From an uncultured Coriobacteriaceae bacterium (GTDB taxonomy: Bacteria > Actinomycetota > Coriobacteriia > Coriobacteriales > Eggerthellaceae): DNA of 64,000 nucleotides. Below, piece after piece: positions 8,248 to 16,702 of this stretch (positions are counted from its first letter, which is position 1; each line of letters opens with the position of its first letter). Location: the NCBI GenBank assembly GCA_937937585.1, contig CALDCB010000007.1, positions 186,001 through 250,000 of the forward strand, read 5' to 3'. A model generated the notes under the pieces. That model was not told the origin of the DNA. It did not search any database and was given only the letters and a program-made list of their open reading frames with translations. The position numbers and the translations under genes are program-made.

Positions 8248-8288
8248 AGGCAACTCCCAAGCCGATTTTCGTGGCTTGGGAGTTGCCT
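8248..8288 (-). terminator. perfect 16-bp inverted repeat, probable terminator
   Basis: Arms AGGCAACTCCCAAGCC and its exact complement flank a 9-base loop (GATTTTCGT). It lies downstream of the minus-strand membrane protein gene ending at 8414 and about 235 bases upstream of the hpf start. No strong T-run follows on either strand, so termination is only the likeliest role. The rest of 8011-8413 shows no further gene. Confidence 0.45.
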
Positions 8289-8413
8289 TGGCGCTGAGCC
8301 GATGATGGCGCCCCTAAGGGCCGCAGGGTCTTTTGGCTTGGCTGATGACGACGATGTTCCTGGGGTCTGGGATCCTTTTTGTTGTGCCGCGAGCGCTGAA
8401 TTTCGGCGGTCCG

Positions 8414-8758
8414 CTAGGCGATGAGTGGCGCGGCAAGAATCAGCGCGGCAACTGTCAGAACGACGACGCTCGCCAAGGGCGCGATCGTATGAATTGCGCC
8501 TTCTTTGGACCCGCCTCTTCTTTTAATGGTCCAGAACAGGTTGAGCGCCACGGTGGCTACTGAGATGCTCACGATCGAAAGGGGCAGGGGAACCGGCCCG
8601 ATAGCCAACCATCGATCCAGCCAACTCTGGGATGCTCCAGTGATCGCTCCCGTTCCCAACAGGAAGGCGATAATTGAGGCGCTCGCAATGCAGATTGCCC
8701 ATGATGGGTAGAGCGCATTTCGGCGGAGGAGCGTTGTTGCTTGAGGCAGCTTGTTCAT
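8414..8758 (-). CDS. small membrane protein, three predicted transmembrane helices
   Basis: This 114-residue hydrophobic protein has membrane segments at about 19-38, 51-77 and 89-112 and a short basic loop (TIKRRGGSKEG) between the second and third. AGGAAAGGA about eight bases before the ATG supports the start. No family is recognised. It is monocistronic, with hpf downstream on the same strand behind a hairpin. Confidence 0.65.
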   Translation of the reverse strand: MNKLPQATTLLRRNALYPSWAICIASASIIAFLLGTGAITGASQSWLDRWLAIGPVPLPLSIVSISVATVALNLFWTIKRRGGSKEGAIHTIAPLASVVVLTVAALILAAPLIA

Positions 8759-8798
8759 TTGTGTTCCTTTCCTTGATGACTGGGACCTCTATAAAAGG

Positions 8799-8889
8799 GC
8801 ATGCGTTTCTCGCGAGGCTTCCCCGCGTTGCTTATTCGTTCGATCGTTCGCTTAGCGTGGCGCTCCCGCGCATGCGTTTCTCGCGAGGC
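8799..8889. repeat. 20-bp direct repeat (two exact copies)
   Basis: GCATGCGTTTCTCGCGAGGC occurs at 8799-8818 and again at 8870-8889, 71 bp apart. Both contain the palindromic CTCGCGAG. The copies lie in a 475-base non-coding gap. Flanks differ, so the identity is limited to 20 bp. Function unknown. Confidence 0.6.
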
Positions 8890-8982
8890 GTCTTTCGGTG
8901 TCTTCCCGCCAGCACCAGCTTGCCGCGCCTGCTCTCGCGCTCTCGTGTTGTTTGCGCCGATGTTAGCTTGTTCGTGTCGTCT

Positions 8983-9124
8983 TGCACAGAATCGACGGTT
9001 TTGCGCGACTGTGCCGTGCGTGATTGCCGCGTTTTTTGGACTGTTCTGCGCAAAACACCAGGTTAGAAGGTTCAGAGGGGGTTCGCCTCGCTTCCTAATC
9101 GTGCAAAACGGTTAAATCTGTGCA
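8983..9124. repeat. head-to-head pair of a 28-bp dispersed intergenic element
   Basis: Copy A (8983-9010, + orientation) reads TGCACAGAATCGACG then GTTTTGCGCGACT. Copy B (9097-9124, reverse orientation) is the same element with a few changes. They face each other across 86 bp. A second pair with the same arrangement lies at 21592-21762. The gap 8759-9233 holds no gene I would support. Confidence 0.65.
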
Positions 9125-9171
9125 GCTTCATAGATTTTCGCGTCGCACTTACCCGCGCCCACGCGCCTTCT

Positions 9172-9208
9172 CAGGCAAAAGAAAAGGCCCGAGCCGAAGC
9201 TCGGGCCT
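9172..9208 (-). terminator. intrinsic terminator of the antiporter gene
   Basis: On the minus strand AGGCCCGAGC, loop TTCG and GCTCGGGCCT form a perfect 10-bp hairpin followed by TTTTCTTTTG. It lies 26 bases past the stop codon of the antiporter. Confidence 0.9.
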
Positions 9209-9233
9209 ATCATCTGATTCTGTTCTTAACGAC

Positions 9234-10613
9234 TTAGAAGAACGGGTTGAACCAGATAAGCATGTCGATGATGAAGACGGGCACCAGGAAAGCGATGGAC
9301 CACTTCATGTAACCGAAGAAGCTGGGCATCTTGACGTCGTTGCTTTCGGCGATGGACTTCACCATGAAGTTCGGTGCGTTGCCGATGTAGGTGATGGCAC
9401 CGAAGAAAACAGCACCGGCGCTGATGGCCAGCAGCATGATGGGGTCGACGCCGCCAACAGTGGTGACGATAGCGTTGGGCAGCGTGTCGCCCAGCGAGCC
9501 AGCGCAGGTAAGGAACACGACGTAGGTCGGCGAGTTGTCCAGGAACGAGGACAGTGCACCGGTTGCCCAGAAGAAGGCAGCGGGGGTGTTAAGACCAAGC
9601 TCGGAGCCCTTGGCGCCAAGGATGAGCAGCGCAGGGATCATCGTGATGAAGATGCCGATGAACAAACGGGCAACCTCGGCGATGGGGCCCCACTCGAATT
9701 CGTTGTCCTCACGAAGCTTCTTGGGGGTGAACTTCAGGGACAGAACCATGGCGATGGCGATGAGGATGATCTCGGCGAACCAGTTCACGCCAAGCTTGCA
9801 GTGCTCGTTGACGACGATAAGTTCGTCGTTGACGCCGGCCAGCAGGCCGTTGCAAAGAACGCCCAAGATGATGATGGCCAAGAAGACCAGGTTGATGAGG
9901 CCTTCAACGCGCATGGGCTCCTTCTTGGAGGCCTCAAGCTCGAGCTTCTCGTTCTCGATGTGCTGGGTGTCTTCCTTCTTAAGGAAGTGACGATCGACCA
10001 AGGCGAACACGACAAGCAGGATGGCGGAGTTCAAAAGAAGCAGCGGCCAAATGTGCTGGAGGGTCCAGAAGAAGGGAACGCCGCGCAGGAAGCCAAGGAA
10101 CAGCGGCGGATCGCCAAGCGGGGTAAGGCAGCCGCCGATGTTGGCGACCAAGAAGATGAAGAACACGACGATATGCGTTTTGTGCTGACGCCAATGGTTG
10201 GCGCGCAGGACCGGGCGGATCATGACCATGGCGGCGCCGGTGGTGCCGATCCAAGAGGCCAAAAACGTACCGATAGCCAACAAGATGACGTTGTTCTTGG
10301 TGGTGCCGACCAGTACGCCCTTAAGATGGATGCCGCCTGCGACCGTGAACAGGCCAAGCAGCAAAGCCATGAAGGGAACGTAGTCAAGCAGGATGGTTTC
10401 GCTGAGCTTGACGCCCATGATCTCGGGGCCGTAAGCCACCGTGAACGGGATCAGGAACACCAGCGACCAGAAAAGAGCGACCTTCAGCTGGTTCTTTTCC
10501 CACCATTCAGCTTTGAACAGCGGGAAGAATGCGATAGAGAGAAGCATGCCCGCGAACGGGATGCAGCTCCATATCGGCAAGACCGAACCAATGGTCTCGA
10601 CCGTTACTTCCAT
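9234..10613 (-). CDS. NhaD/CitMHS-type sodium:proton antiporter-like membrane transporter
   Basis: This 459-residue protein has about 11-13 hydrophobic segments. Family features include the paired re-entrant motifs WIGTTGAAMVMIRPVL with GGCLTPLGDPPLF in the N-terminal half, and SFLDNSPTYVVFL with ITYIGNAPNFMVKSIAE in the C-terminal half, the inverted-repeat layout of the ion transporter superfamily. A charged cytoplasmic linker (KKEDTQHIENEKLELEASKK) sits mid-protein. Sodium/proton exchange is the usual annotation for this subgroup, but another anion substrate cannot be ruled out. It is monocistronic with its own terminator. Confidence 0.85.
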   Translation of the reverse strand: MEVTVETIGSVLPIWSCIPFAGMLLSIAFFPLFKAEWWEKNQLKVALFWSLVFLIPFTVAYGPEIMGVKLSETILLDYVPFMALLLGLFTVAGGIHLKGVLVGTTKNNVILLAIGTFLASWIGTTGAAMVMIRPVLRANHWRQHKTHIVVFFIFLVANIGGCLTPLGDPPLFLGFLRGVPFFWTLQHIWPLLLLNSAILLVVFALVDRHFLKKEDTQHIENEKLELEASKKEPMRVEGLINLVFLAIIILGVLCNGLLAGVNDELIVVNEHCKLGVNWFAEIILIAIAMVLSLKFTPKKLREDNEFEWGPIAEVARLFIGIFITMIPALLILGAKGSELGLNTPAAFFWATGALSSFLDNSPTYVVFLTCAGSLGDTLPNAIVTTVGGVDPIMLLAISAGAVFFGAITYIGNAPNFMVKSIAESNDVKMPSFFGYMKWSIAFLVPVFIIDMLIWFNPFF

Positions 10614-11016
10614 TCAACACTCCTTGATTGTAGGTTCAACGCTTGTCTGCGTTTTGGCCTTGTGCGCGCATCTCCCTTGGTTCCTGGCGTGCATAAGATC
10701 AAATCGCATACAAAGTGGAATTTTATCACGCGATCATTACGATGCCTTCATCGGAGAAACGCATTCCAGCAATTTGCGCCCATAAGATTTGAACATATCG
10801 AATAGTGTCATTAAGTTTGCCTATGGCACCTTCTTCGGTGGCGGCTTTGTGCTTGAGCGCGTGGCGGCGCGGGGTCGCGGTATACTTGCGTTGGTCGGTT
10901 CCGAACCTGCGTCAGTAAATTTGCGTTTCTTGATCGCCGCATGCTTGCGGCGCACGTCAAACGCTTGCCGCCCTGGTTCGTGCCGCTAACATTTACCATC
11001 ACGAAAGGCTGGAACT

Positions 11017-12396
11017 ATGCAAGCTGCCGCAATCATCCTGGCCGCAGGTGCCGGGACGCGCATGAAGTCTAAGAAGCCCAAGGTCGCGCATGAGGTTTTG
11101 GGCCGCCCGCTTGTTCGCTGGGTGGTCTCTGCCGCGAAGCAGGCCGGTGCCGAGCGCATCGTCGCCGTTGTCGGGCATTGCAAAGAGCAGGTCATTCCCC
11201 TGGTTCAGGACGAAACCGAGATCGTCGTCCAGCCCGACAGGAAGGGCACGGCCGACGCCGTTGCCGTGTGCTGCGAGGCGCTGGCCGATTTCGACGGCTC
11301 GCTTCTGGTTCTTTCCGGCGACTGCCCGCTGATCACCGCTGCAACTGTCGAGCGTTTGGTCACCGAGCGCGAAGCTGCCAATGCCGCTGTTTCCCTTTTG
11401 ACCATGAAGCTTCCCGATCCGTATGGTTACGGCCGCATCATCCGCAACGAGGGTGGCAACGTCGTGGGAATCGTCGAGCAGAAGGACGCGAACGACGATC
11501 AGGCTCTTATCAACGAATGCAACGCCGGCTTCTACTGCTTCGATTCGAAGTGGGTGTTCGAGGCCCTTACCCATATCGACAACAACAACGCGCAGGGCGA
11601 GTTCTACCTGACCGACGTCATTGCTTTGGCGGTCGAGCAGGGTCGCGCCGTTGCCGCCGTGACTACCGACAACCCGCATGAGTGCCTGGGCGTGAACTCC
11701 CGCGTTCAACTTGCTCAGGCAACCAAGGTCATGCAGCAGCGCATCAACAGCGTGCATATGGCCAACGGTGTTACCATGATCGACCCCGATCAGGTGTGGA
11801 TCGGCCCCGACGTTCAAATCGATCAGGATGTCGAGCTTCTTCCGCAGACATTCCTGATGGGGAAGACCACCGTTGGCGAGGACAGTGTCATCGGCCCGAA
11901 CACGCGTCTGACCGACACTATCGTCGGGCGCGGTTGCCGCGTAGACGAGACCGTGGCCATCGAAGCGCAAATCGATGACGGTGCAACTGCGGGTCCGCGT
12001 GCTTATCTGCGTCCGGCTGCCCATTTGTGCGAGGGCGCCAAGGCGGGCACTCACGTCGAGATCAAGAAGTCCACGGTGGGCAAGGGTTCGAAGGTCCCGC
12101 ATCTTTCTTATATCGGCGACACCACCATCGGCGAGGGCGTGAACATCGGCGCCGGCTCTATCACCTGCAATTACGATGGCAAGAACAAGCATGCCACCAC
12201 CATCGGCGACGGCGCGTTCATTGGCTCTGACACCATGATGGTCGCGCCGGTCAACATCGGCGCGGGCGCCATCATCGGCGCGGGCTCGTGCATTGCCAAG
12301 GACGTTCCGGCCGACGCGCTGGGCATCACGCGTCCTCAGCAGGCCAACATTGAGGGCTGGGCTGCCAACAAGCGCAAGCAGCTGGGCATCGACTAG
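11017..12396 (+). CDS. glmU: bifunctional UDP-N-acetylglucosamine pyrophosphorylase / glucosamine-1-phosphate acetyltransferase
   Basis: This 459-residue enzyme makes UDP-GlcNAc for cell-wall synthesis. The N-terminal uridyltransferase domain opens with IILAAGAGTRMKSKKPKVAHE. The C-terminal left-handed beta-helix carries hexapeptide repeats and the acetyltransferase motifs YLRPAAHLCEGAKAGTHVEIK and VPHLSYIGDTTIGEGVNIG. Length is normal. An AAAGG sequence precedes the ATG. A possible TATACT -10 (10881-10886) lies upstream in a 400-base gap. Two short tandem hairpins follow the gene. Confidence 0.96.
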   Translation: MQAAAIILAAGAGTRMKSKKPKVAHEVLGRPLVRWVVSAAKQAGAERIVAVVGHCKEQVIPLVQDETEIVVQPDRKGTADAVAVCCEALADFDGSLLVLSGDCPLITAATVERLVTEREAANAAVSLLTMKLPDPYGYGRIIRNEGGNVVGIVEQKDANDDQALINECNAGFYCFDSKWVFEALTHIDNNNAQGEFYLTDVIALAVEQGRAVAAVTTDNPHECLGVNSRVQLAQATKVMQQRINSVHMANGVTMIDPDQVWIGPDVQIDQDVELLPQTFLMGKTTVGEDSVIGPNTRLTDTIVGRGCRVDETVAIEAQIDDGATAGPRAYLRPAAHLCEGAKAGTHVEIKKSTVGKGSKVPHLSYIGDTTIGEGVNIGAGSITCNYDGKNKHATTIGDGAFIGSDTMMVAPVNIGAGAIIGAGSCIAKDVPADALGITRPQQANIEGWAANKRKQLGID

Positions 12397-12409
12397 TAGG
12401 CTTCGGTTA

Positions 12410-12479
12410 GGTCGCGCGCCGCATGATGCGCGGCCGGTCCATGGGGTCGCGCACCGCATGACGTGCGACCGGTTTGTGG
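12410..12479 (+). repeat. tandem pair of 35-bp hairpin-forming repeats after glmU
   Basis: Two adjacent 35-bp units (12410-12444 and 12445-12479) both begin GGTCGCGC and can each fold into an 8-bp stem. Compensating changes keep both stems (GCGCGGCC in the first, GTGCGACC in the second). A third truncated start (GGTCGGGTGG) follows. There is no T-run, so this is not a classical terminator. It lies between glmU and prs. Confidence 0.6.
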
Positions 12480-12685
12480 GGTCGGGTGGCGTTCGCTAAG
12501 GCGTCTGCCAGCGAACAAGAGCCAACCGATTCGCTCGGCAATGCCGAACTTCCATCGAAATCTTCGCGAGTTTCCAGGTTTTCGGTTGAAGGGGCATTTG
12601 CCAATGTGTAGGCTGTTCATTAAAGGATTCCGGAACGCTTCGGCGGTTGCGGTGAGTGAAAATTGAACGAATAAGGAGTTTGTTC

Positions 12686-13651
12686 ATGACGGAAATGAAG
12701 AAGAGCATGGCGCTGTTCTCCGGTTCGGTGAACCCGAAGTTCGCTGAGGAGATCGCTGACAAGCTGGGCGTGCCCCTGGGCAACATCAAGCTTGAGAAAT
12801 TCTCGAACGGCGAGATCTATGCCCGTTACCTGCAGAGCGTTCGCGGTGCCGATGTATTCATCATCCAGTCCATCGCTGGCACCCAGGTCAACGATGCGCT
12901 GATGGAAGTTCTCATCATGGCCGATGCCGCCCGTCGCGCTTCCGCCCGCACCATCACCGCCGTTGTTTCCCACTACGGCTACGCTCGTCAGGACCGCAAG
13001 GCCGCTGCTCGCGAGCCCATCACTGCTAAGCTGGTTGCCAACCTCATGGAAACTGCTGGCATCAACCGCGTTATGACCATCGACCTGCATCAGGGTCAGA
13101 TCCAGGGCTTCTTCGACATCCCTGTCGACCACCTGACGGCTCTGCCCATCCTGGCCGATTACTTCCGTTCCAAGAACCTTGAGAATCTGTGCGTCGTTTC
13201 CCCTGACGTGGGTCGCGCTAAGGCCGCCAAGAAGCTCTCCGACATGATGAATGCCGACCTGGCTATCATGCACAAGGGCCGTCCGGGTCACAACAAGGCC
13301 GAGATCACCGCTCTTATCGGCGACGTTCGCGGCAAGACCTGCGTCCTGAACGACGACATGATCGACACCGGTGGCTCCGTTGTTGCCGCTGTCGACACCC
13401 TGAAGGCACAGGGCGCCGCTGACATCTACGTGTGCGCCACGCATCCCGTGTTCTCGGGTCCCGGCCTTGAGCGCATGGCGAACCTCGACGTGAAGGGAGT
13501 CGTTGTTTGCAACACCATCCCCGTTCCGGTCGAGTACCAGACGGGCAAGATCAAGGTCGTCAGCGTTGCACCGTTGTTCGCCAACGCCATCAAGAACGTT
13601 TACGACAACGGTTCGGTTTCCGAGCTGTTCGATCCCGATTTCGCTCTGTAA
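12686..13651 (+). CDS. prs: ribose-phosphate pyrophosphokinase (PRPP synthetase)
   Basis: This 321-residue class I PRPP synthetase has FSNGEIYARYLQSVRGADVF near the N-terminus, the catalytic flexible loop region with RQDRKAAAREPITAK, the metal-binding DLHQGQIQGFF, and the PRPP loop NDDMIDTGGS. It makes PRPP from ribose-5-phosphate and ATP. The start at 12686 is chosen because AAGGAG lies eight bases upstream; an in-frame upstream ATG at 12656 has no such site. glmU-prs-pth is a common bacterial gene order. Confidence 0.96.
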   Translation: MTEMKKSMALFSGSVNPKFAEEIADKLGVPLGNIKLEKFSNGEIYARYLQSVRGADVFIIQSIAGTQVNDALMEVLIMADAARRASARTITAVVSHYGYARQDRKAAAREPITAKLVANLMETAGINRVMTIDLHQGQIQGFFDIPVDHLTALPILADYFRSKNLENLCVVSPDVGRAKAAKKLSDMMNADLAIMHKGRPGHNKAEITALIGDVRGKTCVLNDDMIDTGGSVVAAVDTLKAQGAADIYVCATHPVFSGPGLERMANLDVKGVVVCNTIPVPVEYQTGKIKVVSVAPLFANAIKNVYDNGSVSELFDPDFAL

Positions 13652-13723
13652 GAATCGGTTTCACGTGTTAGTTGGCAGGTCGGTGCGTTCGGCATCGACC
13701 TGCTTTTGGTTAAGGAGTAAAAC

Positions 13724-14281
13724 GTGTATCTGATCGCAGGTTTGGGAAATCCAGGCGAAGAGTATGCCTCAACCAGGCACAACGCCGGTTTTCGAACGGT
13801 CGACCTGATTGCCGAAAAGATCGGCGCGCGCTACTGGAAGAACGAGGGCGGCGCGCTTACCGCAAAGGGTGCCTGGCATGACAACGACATCGTGCTTGCC
13901 AAGCCGCAAAGCTATATGAACACGTCGGGCGGCCCGGTGAAGACGCTTTGCAATGCATACGGCGTCGATCCTGCGCACCTTATCGTCATCCACGACGAGC
14001 TCGACATCCCTTCGGGCACCGTGCGCGTGAAGTTCGGCGGTGGCCATGCGGGCCACAACGGCTTGCGCTCCATCTGCGATAAGCTGCAAACCAAGGATTG
14101 GTATCGAATTCGCTGCGGCATCGGCCGTCCCCCGGGACGCATGCCTGTTGCCGACTTCGTTTTGGCCACGCCCAAGAAAGAGCAGGCCGACGAATTCGAG
14201 GACGCCGTTCAGACCGCTGCCGAGGCCGCACTGTTCCTGTTGGACAACGGTCTTGATAAAACCCAGCAGAAATTCAACTAA
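13724..14281 (+). CDS. pth: peptidyl-tRNA hydrolase
   Basis: This 185-residue protein begins at GTG 13724, six bases after AAGGAG. It shows GLGNPGEEYASTRHNAGF with the catalytic His region, KPQSYMNTSGGPV, VIHDELDIPSGTVRVKFGGGHAGHNGLRSI and the C-terminal RIRCGIGRP. It recycles peptidyl-tRNA released from stalled ribosomes. The next gene starts three bases after its stop. Confidence 0.96.
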   Translation: MYLIAGLGNPGEEYASTRHNAGFRTVDLIAEKIGARYWKNEGGALTAKGAWHDNDIVLAKPQSYMNTSGGPVKTLCNAYGVDPAHLIVIHDELDIPSGTVRVKFGGGHAGHNGLRSICDKLQTKDWYRIRCGIGRPPGRMPVADFVLATPKKEQADEFEDAVQTAAEAALFLLDNGLDKTQQKFN

Positions 14282-14283
14282 AC

Positions 14284-16611
14284 ATGGACGCGCAGGGAAA
14301 GACAAATCAAGAGGTTTCGACCGGTAGCGAGGCATCTGTTGAACAGGCGCTTCGCAAGGCCTCGCTTTCCCGCGCGCTTCATCAGGTTGTTCGCGAGGTG
14401 AACGAGGCGCTTACCGCGCAAGAGGAAGTTCCAGCGCTGGCGCGCCATCTGGCTAAATGGCTTGAGGATGCCAATGTGGCGGACTTGTCCGACAGCGCGG
14501 ATGATTTAAGCTTGGTGCGCGCCATTCACTATTCCGACCTGTATTACATCGTTGCCTCGCAGGACACTCCGCTGCATGTTTCCGGAAACGACATCGCGGC
14601 TATGGAGTGCGCGCTCGATACGTACAAGCTGGTGCTTGACGTGCTGGGCGATGCTTCCGACACTGCCGACATGCAAGAAGTTTCCTATGCCGCCAGCTTG
14701 GTGCGCACCATTATTCCGCCGTTCATTCCCCTGAAGGGGGAAGCGGCCGAAGATGCGCAGCAGACTGGTGAACGGGTGAGTGCTGGGGTTTCTGACGGAG
14801 TTGATCATGTTGGGGCTTCTGACGACTTTGGTCGCAGTGGATCTGAAACCCCCTTCGATTTGCCGGTCTGTGACTCGTCGGTTGGTGAGTGGGGGTGGCG
14901 TCGTAACTTGTCTGTTACGCTCGAGTCCATTCGCTCGCCTCACCGTATCGTGGTCGACTTCCAAGGCAGCCTGCAAACGGGAACGGTGACCATGGTGGGC
15001 CTGGTTCCCTGCGCCAATGCCATGCTGAAGTCGGTTTGGGATGCTCAGGCGAACGACTGGCGCGCGCTTAGCTACGAGGAACGCCATGAGATGGCGGTTA
15101 GCTACTCGCTGTCGTGCGCCATTGCGTGCGTTGCCGCGGCGTTCGCATCGTCTGATCGCATTCAGCGGGTGAGGTTCCTTGAGGGTTTCATCGACAGCAA
15201 GGCGATGGCTGGTCAGGGCGACGGTCGCGGTTTCGTCATGCAAAGCTGTTGCCGCATCGATGTCGATCGCGCATCCTTTACGCGTGACGGCATCTACATG
15301 AACGACGGGGACGATCCTCTTGCGTGTTGGATTTCCTTGGGCGGCAATATCATCATCGATGCCCGGGTCAGCGATATGGTCGATGGCTGGAGCGATGCGC
15401 TTGAGCTTCTTCAAGAGCAGCTTGACGAATCGGATCTTCCCAGCCGGTCCGAGCTTCCCGAGTTCGGCGACGGGCGCTTGCCTGAAACGGTGGGAGGGCT
15501 GCTGGGCGCGCGCTATGCTCGCGACATGCGCATCATGCATGGATCGCTTCATCGCCGCAATGCCGAGCGTCTGGCCGATAAGCTTGCTGCGGCTGAAACC
15601 GATGTCGAGCGTGTTCGCTTGGCGCGTGCCGTGCAATCGCCTGATGCCGATCCGTTCGATGTGCAGGCTGTGAATCGCGTGATGAGCTCGTTGCTGTCGG
15701 GTGATTTGGATACAGCCGATCAGAATGCCCTCGTTAATTGCTACTTGGGCGAAGACGAGTACCTGAAGGCGCTTTCGGTTTCGCGCGAGCTTATGGCGAA
15801 AGATCGCGACAAGGCGTTGGAAAGCCTTCTTTCGGTGGTTGATCAGGCTGAGCAGTCGGGTCTTTACGCCGACGATCTTGAAGTTGTTCATCGCGGATTC
15901 GATTCGTATTCAAGTCGTCTGATGTACAACCTGGTGCGAACCGGCAAGTTGAAGCTTTCGTCGGAGCGTTTCGACTATGGCGCTAACGATGCCGGCAAGC
16001 GCGTCGAGTTGATTCCCGATGCGTTGTACCTGTGCTATACCACGGCGGGTTACGGTGCCGAGCAGCAGTTCGATGGCTTTGAAAGCGGCGAGGCGCTTTC
16101 GCGCACGGCTATTCGTATGGCGCCGACGGTTCCCAACGGGTATCGTCAGCTTGCGCGTGCTTATTCGTTGGTGGGCGACATGGATTCCGCCGCTAGGGTT
16201 TTGTTTGACGCGCTGCAGATCTGCGTGACGCCTGCCGACATCGCGCTTGTTTATTACCAGCTGGGGTATGTTCTGTGGAAGGCGGGGCACCCTCAGGCGG
16301 GTGCGATGTGTTACCTGAAGTCCGTCACTACGTCGCCTGTTGTTGCAGCTCAGGCGGCTGCTGAGTTGCGCGGCCTTATGCACGAGGAACGCATTCCCGT
16401 TGTCGGCCGTCCCGAGATCGACGAGGGTTTGAAAGACGAGGGGATTCCCTTGGCGCCGCTTCCGCAGGTGATCGATGCCATTATGGACGGTGCTGAAGCT
16501 GCGGTTGATGCTGGTATGTTCGGGGTTGCGCGAAGCTTGTTGAACGTCGGCTTGCACTACCGGCCTGACGACGCGCTGTTTGACGTCTTGAAGTCTCTGG
16601 CAGGGAATTAG
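14284..16611 (+). CDS. large TPR-containing protein of unknown function
   Basis: This 775-residue soluble protein has no signal peptide. The C-terminal third has TPR-like helices (RTAIRMAPTVPNGYRQLARAYSLVGDMDSAARVLFDALQI, shown here as RQLARAYSLVGDMDSAARV, then YYQLGYVLWKAGHPQAGAMC). The N-terminal half is acidic and not recognised. It follows pth by two bases and has no ribosome binding site of its own, so it depends on pth translation. Conserved pairing with pth would suggest a cytoplasmic scaffold role, but nothing more specific can be said. It could be split into more than one domain family. Confidence 0.75.
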   Translation: MDAQGKTNQEVSTGSEASVEQALRKASLSRALHQVVREVNEALTAQEEVPALARHLAKWLEDANVADLSDSADDLSLVRAIHYSDLYYIVASQDTPLHVSGNDIAAMECALDTYKLVLDVLGDASDTADMQEVSYAASLVRTIIPPFIPLKGEAAEDAQQTGERVSAGVSDGVDHVGASDDFGRSGSETPFDLPVCDSSVGEWGWRRNLSVTLESIRSPHRIVVDFQGSLQTGTVTMVGLVPCANAMLKSVWDAQANDWRALSYEERHEMAVSYSLSCAIACVAAAFASSDRIQRVRFLEGFIDSKAMAGQGDGRGFVMQSCCRIDVDRASFTRDGIYMNDGDDPLACWISLGGNIIIDARVSDMVDGWSDALELLQEQLDESDLPSRSELPEFGDGRLPETVGGLLGARYARDMRIMHGSLHRRNAERLADKLAAAETDVERVRLARAVQSPDADPFDVQAVNRVMSSLLSGDLDTADQNALVNCYLGEDEYLKALSVSRELMAKDRDKALESLLSVVDQAEQSGLYADDLEVVHRGFDSYSSRLMYNLVRTGKLKLSSERFDYGANDAGKRVELIPDALYLCYTTAGYGAEQQFDGFESGEALSRTAIRMAPTVPNGYRQLARAYSLVGDMDSAARVLFDALQICVTPADIALVYYQLGYVLWKAGHPQAGAMCYLKSVTTSPVVAAQAAAELRGLMHEERIPVVGRPEIDEGLKDEGIPLAPLPQVIDAIMDGAEAAVDAGMFGVARSLLNVGLHYRPDDALFDVLKSLAGN

Positions 16612-16620
16612 GCGCCCGAA

Positions 16621-16645
16621 AGCCCGCGCGCTCGTGGCGCGGGCT
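16621..16645. terminator. hairpin between converging genes
   Basis: AGCCCGCGC and GCGCGGGCT form a 9-bp stem with a 7-base loop, ten bases past the TPR gene and before the convergent methyltransferase. The T-tracts are weak on both strands. Confidence 0.5.
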
Positions 16646-16702
16646 TCAAAAGACCCGCATTGTAGGCTCCGAAACATCCCGCACTGCGGGTTCGGATTCC
16701 TA

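Noticed and set aside
8801..9115. 104-codon frame in the 8.8-9.1 kb gap
   Set aside because: Cys/Arg-rich product, covers direct repeats and a 28-bp element, no Shine-Dalgarno.
9120..10805. 561-codon frame opposite the antiporter gene
   Set aside because: Antisense to a clear transporter. Its product is full of His, Asp and Gln runs with no fold, a common result of high-GC antisense frames.
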